A stretch of 35,376 bases of DNA from Legionellaceae bacterium UBA2794. Its GTDB lineage: Bacteria > Pseudomonadota > Gammaproteobacteria > Legionellales > Legionellaceae. A program made the position numbers and the translations under genes. The stretch is taken from NCBI GenBank assembly GCA_002352055.1, contig DEHS01000031.1:14993-50368 (forward strand), written 5' to 3'. Positions 32,633 to 35,376 of the stretch are shown here, in pieces (positions within the stretch are counted from its first letter, which is position 1; each line of letters starts with the position of its first letter). Under the pieces are notes generated by a model. That model made no database searches. It was given only the letters and a program-made list of their open reading frames with translations, and was not told the origin of the DNA.

Positions 32633-33854
32633 TTGATTTCCATGAGTTTATTATAAGTTGGACACAAGCCACTCGGTGCTGATGTAATGCGTCTTTAATG
32701 GCACTACCTTCGTAACCAAGTGCTATTAAAGATTGAGGGTTCACTTTAGCACATTCTGCAAGTATATATTGCCACAAATGTCTTTGTTGATAATTTACCG
32801 GTTTCCCGCAACCCTCTGCATCTGCTTGACACGCAATCAACATATTATCAAACAGATTAGGGCGACGAAAGGCATCACAGCGCTCTAATAGTTTAACGAT
32901 AGTATTCGCTCTTAATTCAAACAGACGATGGATCGTTAGATGATGCCTTGACGTCATAACCGCCAAATTTCGATACTCATTGGGGATGCGTAAACGAGCA
33001 CACAATGATTCGATAACCGCAACACCTTTTTCTTCGTGGCCGTGATGTTTTGGCCATTCATTAACCGGAGTCTTTGCTTTTCCCAGGTCATGTACTAAGG
33101 CGCAAAAGCGAGTAACCGGATCGGTACTCAGTTTTACTGCAGCTTGTAATACCATTAAAGAATGTACTCCGCTGTCAACCTCTCGATGGTAATGATAGGA
33201 GTTGGGAACACCAAAAAGCGCTTCGATTTCAGGAATAATAATTGATAATGCATCACATGTTCTTAGTACTAAAATAAATTGCTCCGGGTTTTTCTCATCA
33301 AGACTACGTTGCCACTCTTGCCACACGCGTTCTGGAACCAAATGCTCCAATTCACCCCGTCTCACCATAGCATACATTAACAATCGGGTTTCATTGGCCA
33401 ATTTAAAACCCAGATGATGAAAGCGAGCAGCGAAACGGGCAACACGCAATACCCTTACCGGATCTTCAATAAACGCAGGAGATACATGACGAAGAATCTT
33501 GTCTTTAAGATCCTGCTGTCCATGATATGGGTCAATTATTACTCCCTGTTCATCCATAGCCATGGCATTTATAGTTAAATCACGACGAGCCAAATCTTCT
33601 TCCAGAGTTACTGATTTACTGAAATCACATTCAAAACCATAATAACCAGGTGCAGATTTTCGTTCTGTACGGGCCAAAGCATATTCTTCGTTAGTTTGTG
33701 GGTGTAAGAAAACTGGAAAATCACGGCCAACCTGTCTAAATTTTTGGTCTAATAATTCTTGGGGCGACGCACCTACTACTACCCAATCGCGTTCCTTTAC
33801 AGGTAAACTTAAAAGTCGATCACGAACCGCTCCACCTACCAGGTATACTTTCAT
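32622..33854 (-). CDS. cca: CCA-adding tRNA nucleotidyltransferase with HD domain
   Basis: Adds or repairs the 3'-CCA of tRNAs. Class II enzyme: VGGAVRDRLLSLPVKERDWVVVG (catalytic carboxylates in the RDW region), RRDLTINAMAMD and the EDPVRVLRVARFAARF neck. The C-terminal HD phosphohydrolase domain has FCALVHDLGKAKTP and HHGHEEKG, as in the bifunctional or multifunctional E. coli type. 410 residues (E. coli 412). Divergent from rsgA. Confidence 0.97.
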   Translation of the reverse strand: MKVYLVGGAVRDRLLSLPVKERDWVVVGASPQELLDQKFRQVGRDFPVFLHPQTNEEYALARTERKSAPGYYGFECDFSKSVTLEEDLARRDLTINAMAMDEQGVIIDPYHGQQDLKDKILRHVSPAFIEDPVRVLRVARFAARFHHLGFKLANETRLLMYAMVRRGELEHLVPERVWQEWQRSLDEKNPEQFILVLRTCDALSIIIPEIEALFGVPNSYHYHREVDSGVHSLMVLQAAVKLSTDPVTRFCALVHDLGKAKTPVNEWPKHHGHEEKGVAVIESLCARLRIPNEYRNLAVMTSRHHLTIHRLFELRANTIVKLLERCDAFRRPNLFDNMLIACQADAEGCGKPVNYQQRHLWQYILAECAKVNPQSLIALGYEGSAIKDALHQHRVACVQLIINSWKSNEK

Positions 33855-33872
33855 TAAATGTCTTTTACCCTC

Positions 33873-33906
33873 ATACTATACAATTATAAAACACCCATTA
33901 TAGTAT
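33873..33906. promoter_or_regulatory. Symmetric divergent cca/rsgA promoter region
   Basis: ATACTATA (33873-33880) and TATAGTAT (33899-33906) form a perfect 8-bp inverted repeat 18 bases apart; each arm contains a TATAGT -10-like box facing outward, toward cca and rsgA. If used, both leaders are very short (about 7 bases for rsgA). A regulator operator is also possible. Confidence 0.35.
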
Positions 33907-33917
33907 AGATTGCAAGC

Positions 33918-34898
33918 ATGAGTAAAAGACGCATTAATAAACGCCAGTCTGCACGGATCGAAAAAATTCAGCAAACCTATCAGAGCTCCATTGCTGACAG
34001 TAATGAGATGCTTAATGATGGATTAGTGATTACGCGCTTTAGTCGTCACGTTGAAATTGAAAATGATTTGGGATTGCGCCTACGCTGTTCGATTCGCCCT
34101 AATCTCGAGGTCTTAGTAGCTGGTGATCGGGTCATTTGGCAAGAAGAGGGAACCAATCAAGGAGTAGTGGTCAGTCTTTACCCACGTAAATCGGTACTCG
34201 CAAGACCCACTAATACTGGTATAAAAAAACCGGTAGCTGCAAATATTACCCAATTAATAATCGTGCTTGCGCCGAAACCTGAGATAAGCTGGCCCTTACT
34301 TGATAGTTATTTAATTATGGCTGAGTTGCTGCATTTGAAAGCAGTCATATTATTGAACAAGACCGATCTGCCTTGTGAGTCAATCAAAGAACAATTATTG
34401 AATAATTATAAATCTTTATCTTACCAGATCATTATGACTAATAAAGATGATGTTAACGGTGTAGAACTCTTAAAGGAAACTCTAAAAAACCAAATCAGTG
34501 TTTTTATCGGTCAATCAGGCGTGGGGAAATCTTCATTAATCTCTAAATTTTTACCTCATGAAGAAAATATTGCTACGAATGAAATTTCTGAAGGATCCGA
34601 GTTGGGGAAACACACTACAAGTAATTCCTACTACTATCATATACCCAGTGGAGGCGCATTAATCGATTCTCCAGGAGTTCGAGAGTTTAGTTTATGGGAT
34701 ATCAGTGCAGCAGACATTGCTCAGGGCTATGTTGAATTCCAACCTTATTTGTCACAGTGTAAATTTCGCAACTGCACGCACATAGATACTCCTTTTTGTG
34801 CCATTATAGATGCGCTCAATAAAGGAAAGATAGCTCAAAACAGATATGAGAATTTTATTAAATTAACTGCTCAATATAAGAGTAATAGTAAATTTTAA
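33918..34898 (+). CDS. rsgA: Small ribosomal subunit biogenesis GTPase RsgA
   Basis: Circularly permuted GTPase that checks late 30S assembly. An OB-like N-terminal domain (about 36-95) comes first, then G motifs in permuted order: G4 NKTD (147-150), G1 GQSGVGKS (198-205), G3 DSPGVREFSLW (250-260). The C-terminal zinc knuckle is CKFRNCTHIDTPFC. 326 residues (E. coli 350). No Shine-Dalgarno is obvious before the ATG. Confidence 0.97.
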   Translation: MSKRRINKRQSARIEKIQQTYQSSIADSNEMLNDGLVITRFSRHVEIENDLGLRLRCSIRPNLEVLVAGDRVIWQEEGTNQGVVVSLYPRKSVLARPTNTGIKKPVAANITQLIIVLAPKPEISWPLLDSYLIMAELLHLKAVILLNKTDLPCESIKEQLLNNYKSLSYQIIMTNKDDVNGVELLKETLKNQISVFIGQSGVGKSSLISKFLPHEENIATNEISEGSELGKHTTSNSYYYHIPSGGALIDSPGVREFSLWDISAADIAQGYVEFQPYLSQCKFRNCTHIDTPFCAIIDALNKGKIAQNRYENFIKLTAQYKSNSKF

Positions 34899-34983
34899 AA
34901 TTGTAAAAATGACTGACAATAGTTACTTTGTAACTTTCTAATCCCACCTTTTACAAATATGTGTATTTACGAAAGGTGATTAA

Positions 34984-34999
34984 GGAAAGGTAACGCTCA
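34984..34999 (+). repeat. Direct repeat copy 1, GGAAAGGTAACGCTCA
   Basis: Sixteen bases that recur at 35152-35167 with a single change (A to T). The second copy abuts the REP-like hairpin, so the first may be the remnant of another such element. Confidence 0.55.
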
Positions 35000-35127
35000 A
35001 GTCCCCGTTACAACCAAACTATATATGTAGCTCAAAGCGTTGCATCCCATATTACGTTCCACTTAGATGACTTCAAATAGGTAATTTTGAACACTCTGAG
35101 AATATCCACTTGGTCTAATATTTGTAG

Positions 35128-35167
35128 CCTGTATTAGCGAAGCGTAATACAGGAAAGGTTACGCTCA
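35128..35167. repeat. REP-like palindromic element
   Basis: CCTGTATTA (35128-35136), loop GCGAAGCG, TAATACAGG (35145-35153): a perfect 9-bp stem, immediately followed by the second copy of GGAAAGGTTACGCTCA. This has the look of a dispersed intergenic palindrome; copy number cannot be judged from one window. Confidence 0.6.
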
Positions 35168-35299
35168 CTATATGTTCAATCTTCAAACTTATAAAAGTGA
35201 TCAGGGTAGTGATTTAAGATTTAATCGTTAAATTAAGATTAAAATCAGACTTTGAATCAAAATTGAGATCAATACCAGTCGAATACCAATATTAATGCT

Positions 35300-35346
35300 A
35301 AGATTAATACAAGATTAAGATTAAGACTAAAACTAAGATTAAGATT
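35300..35346 (+). repeat. Degenerate AAGATT hexamer tandem array
   Basis: Six contiguous hexamers at 35311-35346: AAGATT, AAGATT, AAGACT, AAAACT, AAGATT, AAGATT, with scattered copies upstream at 35300, 35234 and 35216. Purine-rich on the plus strand; likely a variable-number repeat. Confidence 0.75.
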
Positions 35347-35376
35347 AATAAAAAAATGAAGGCAAAAAAAAAGCGG

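Larger units (their letters stand above)
34899..35376. other. Intergenic tail without a supported gene
   Basis: No convincing ORF or RNA gene in these 478 bases. It holds a weak hairpin CACCTTT (from about 34944) / AAAGGTG (to about 34979), two copies of GGAAAGGT(A/T)ACGCTCA, a REP-like hairpin and the AAGATT array. An ATG at 35356 opens a Lys-rich frame (MKAKKKR) that runs off the right edge; it has no ribosome binding site and is too short to call. Confidence 0.5.

Noticed and set aside
35356..35376. Start of a Lys-rich protein (MKAKKKR) at the right edge
   Set aside because: Seven codons only, A-rich context without a Shine-Dalgarno; could be chance in AT-rich repeat sequence.
1..35376. 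CRISPR array, insertion sequence, prophage or secretion-effector genes
   Set aside because: No regularly spaced repeats, transposase, integrase or eukaryotic-like effector protein was found in any frame provided.

Overview
The window is chromosomal DNA from a Legionella species, most likely not far from L. pneumophila. It is AT-rich. The four-gene quorum-sensing block lqsA-lqsR-hdeD-lqsS, a Legionella signature, is present, with phospho-acceptor residues (LqsS His200, LqsR Asp108) where the literature places them. The remaining housekeeping order is also typical of the genus. No insertion sequence, prophage, CRISPR array or rRNA was seen.

Layout. (1) 1-4296, minus strand: sspA-sspB, then nnrD-tsaE-amiB with ATGA overlaps; amiB runs off the left edge. 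(2) 4465-8047, minus strand: petABC (cytochrome bc1) downstream of rplM-rpsI, separated by a terminator and a good promoter. (3) 8195-15651, minus strand: a translation cluster, tRNA-Val, thrS, infC (AUU start), rpmI, rplT, pheS, pheT, ihfA and a small 2Fe-2S ferredoxin. A candidate attenuator lies between rplT and pheS, and a terminator lies close in front of thrS. (4) 15652-17600: an accessory-looking region with a strongly predicted small RNA on the minus strand, a divergent HTH regulator gene with a perfect inverted repeat between them, a protein resembling a LuxR sensor domain, and a small helical orphan. (5) 17691-21013: yadS-like gene, then cytochrome c5-dsbB-tgt-ppiB on the minus strand. 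(6) 21129-25730: the lqs cluster in alternating orientation, with two tiny upstream ORFs before lqsA and a nested hairpin over the lqsR ribosome binding site. (7) 25962-29947: the hemC-hemD-hemX-hemY operon. (8) 29987-34898: a YetF-like gene, a cation diffusion facilitator, queH, orn and cca on the minus strand, and divergent rsgA. (9) 34899-35376: about 480 bases without a supported gene, holding a REP-like hairpin, a short direct repeat and a degenerate AAGATT hexamer array.

The most interesting signals are regulatory. The small RNA at about 15806-15979 has a near-consensus sigma-70 promoter, a terminator and four (A/C)NGGA-type motifs, one in a hairpin loop. The lqsR leader a few kb away also shows GGA in a hairpin loop and a sequestered ribosome binding site. 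Both features suggest the CsrA/Rsm pathway, which is known to control the Legionella Lqs system, but the link here is inference. The HTH gene, the 9-bp inverted repeat and the small RNA may form a regulator-RNA module that I do not recognise.
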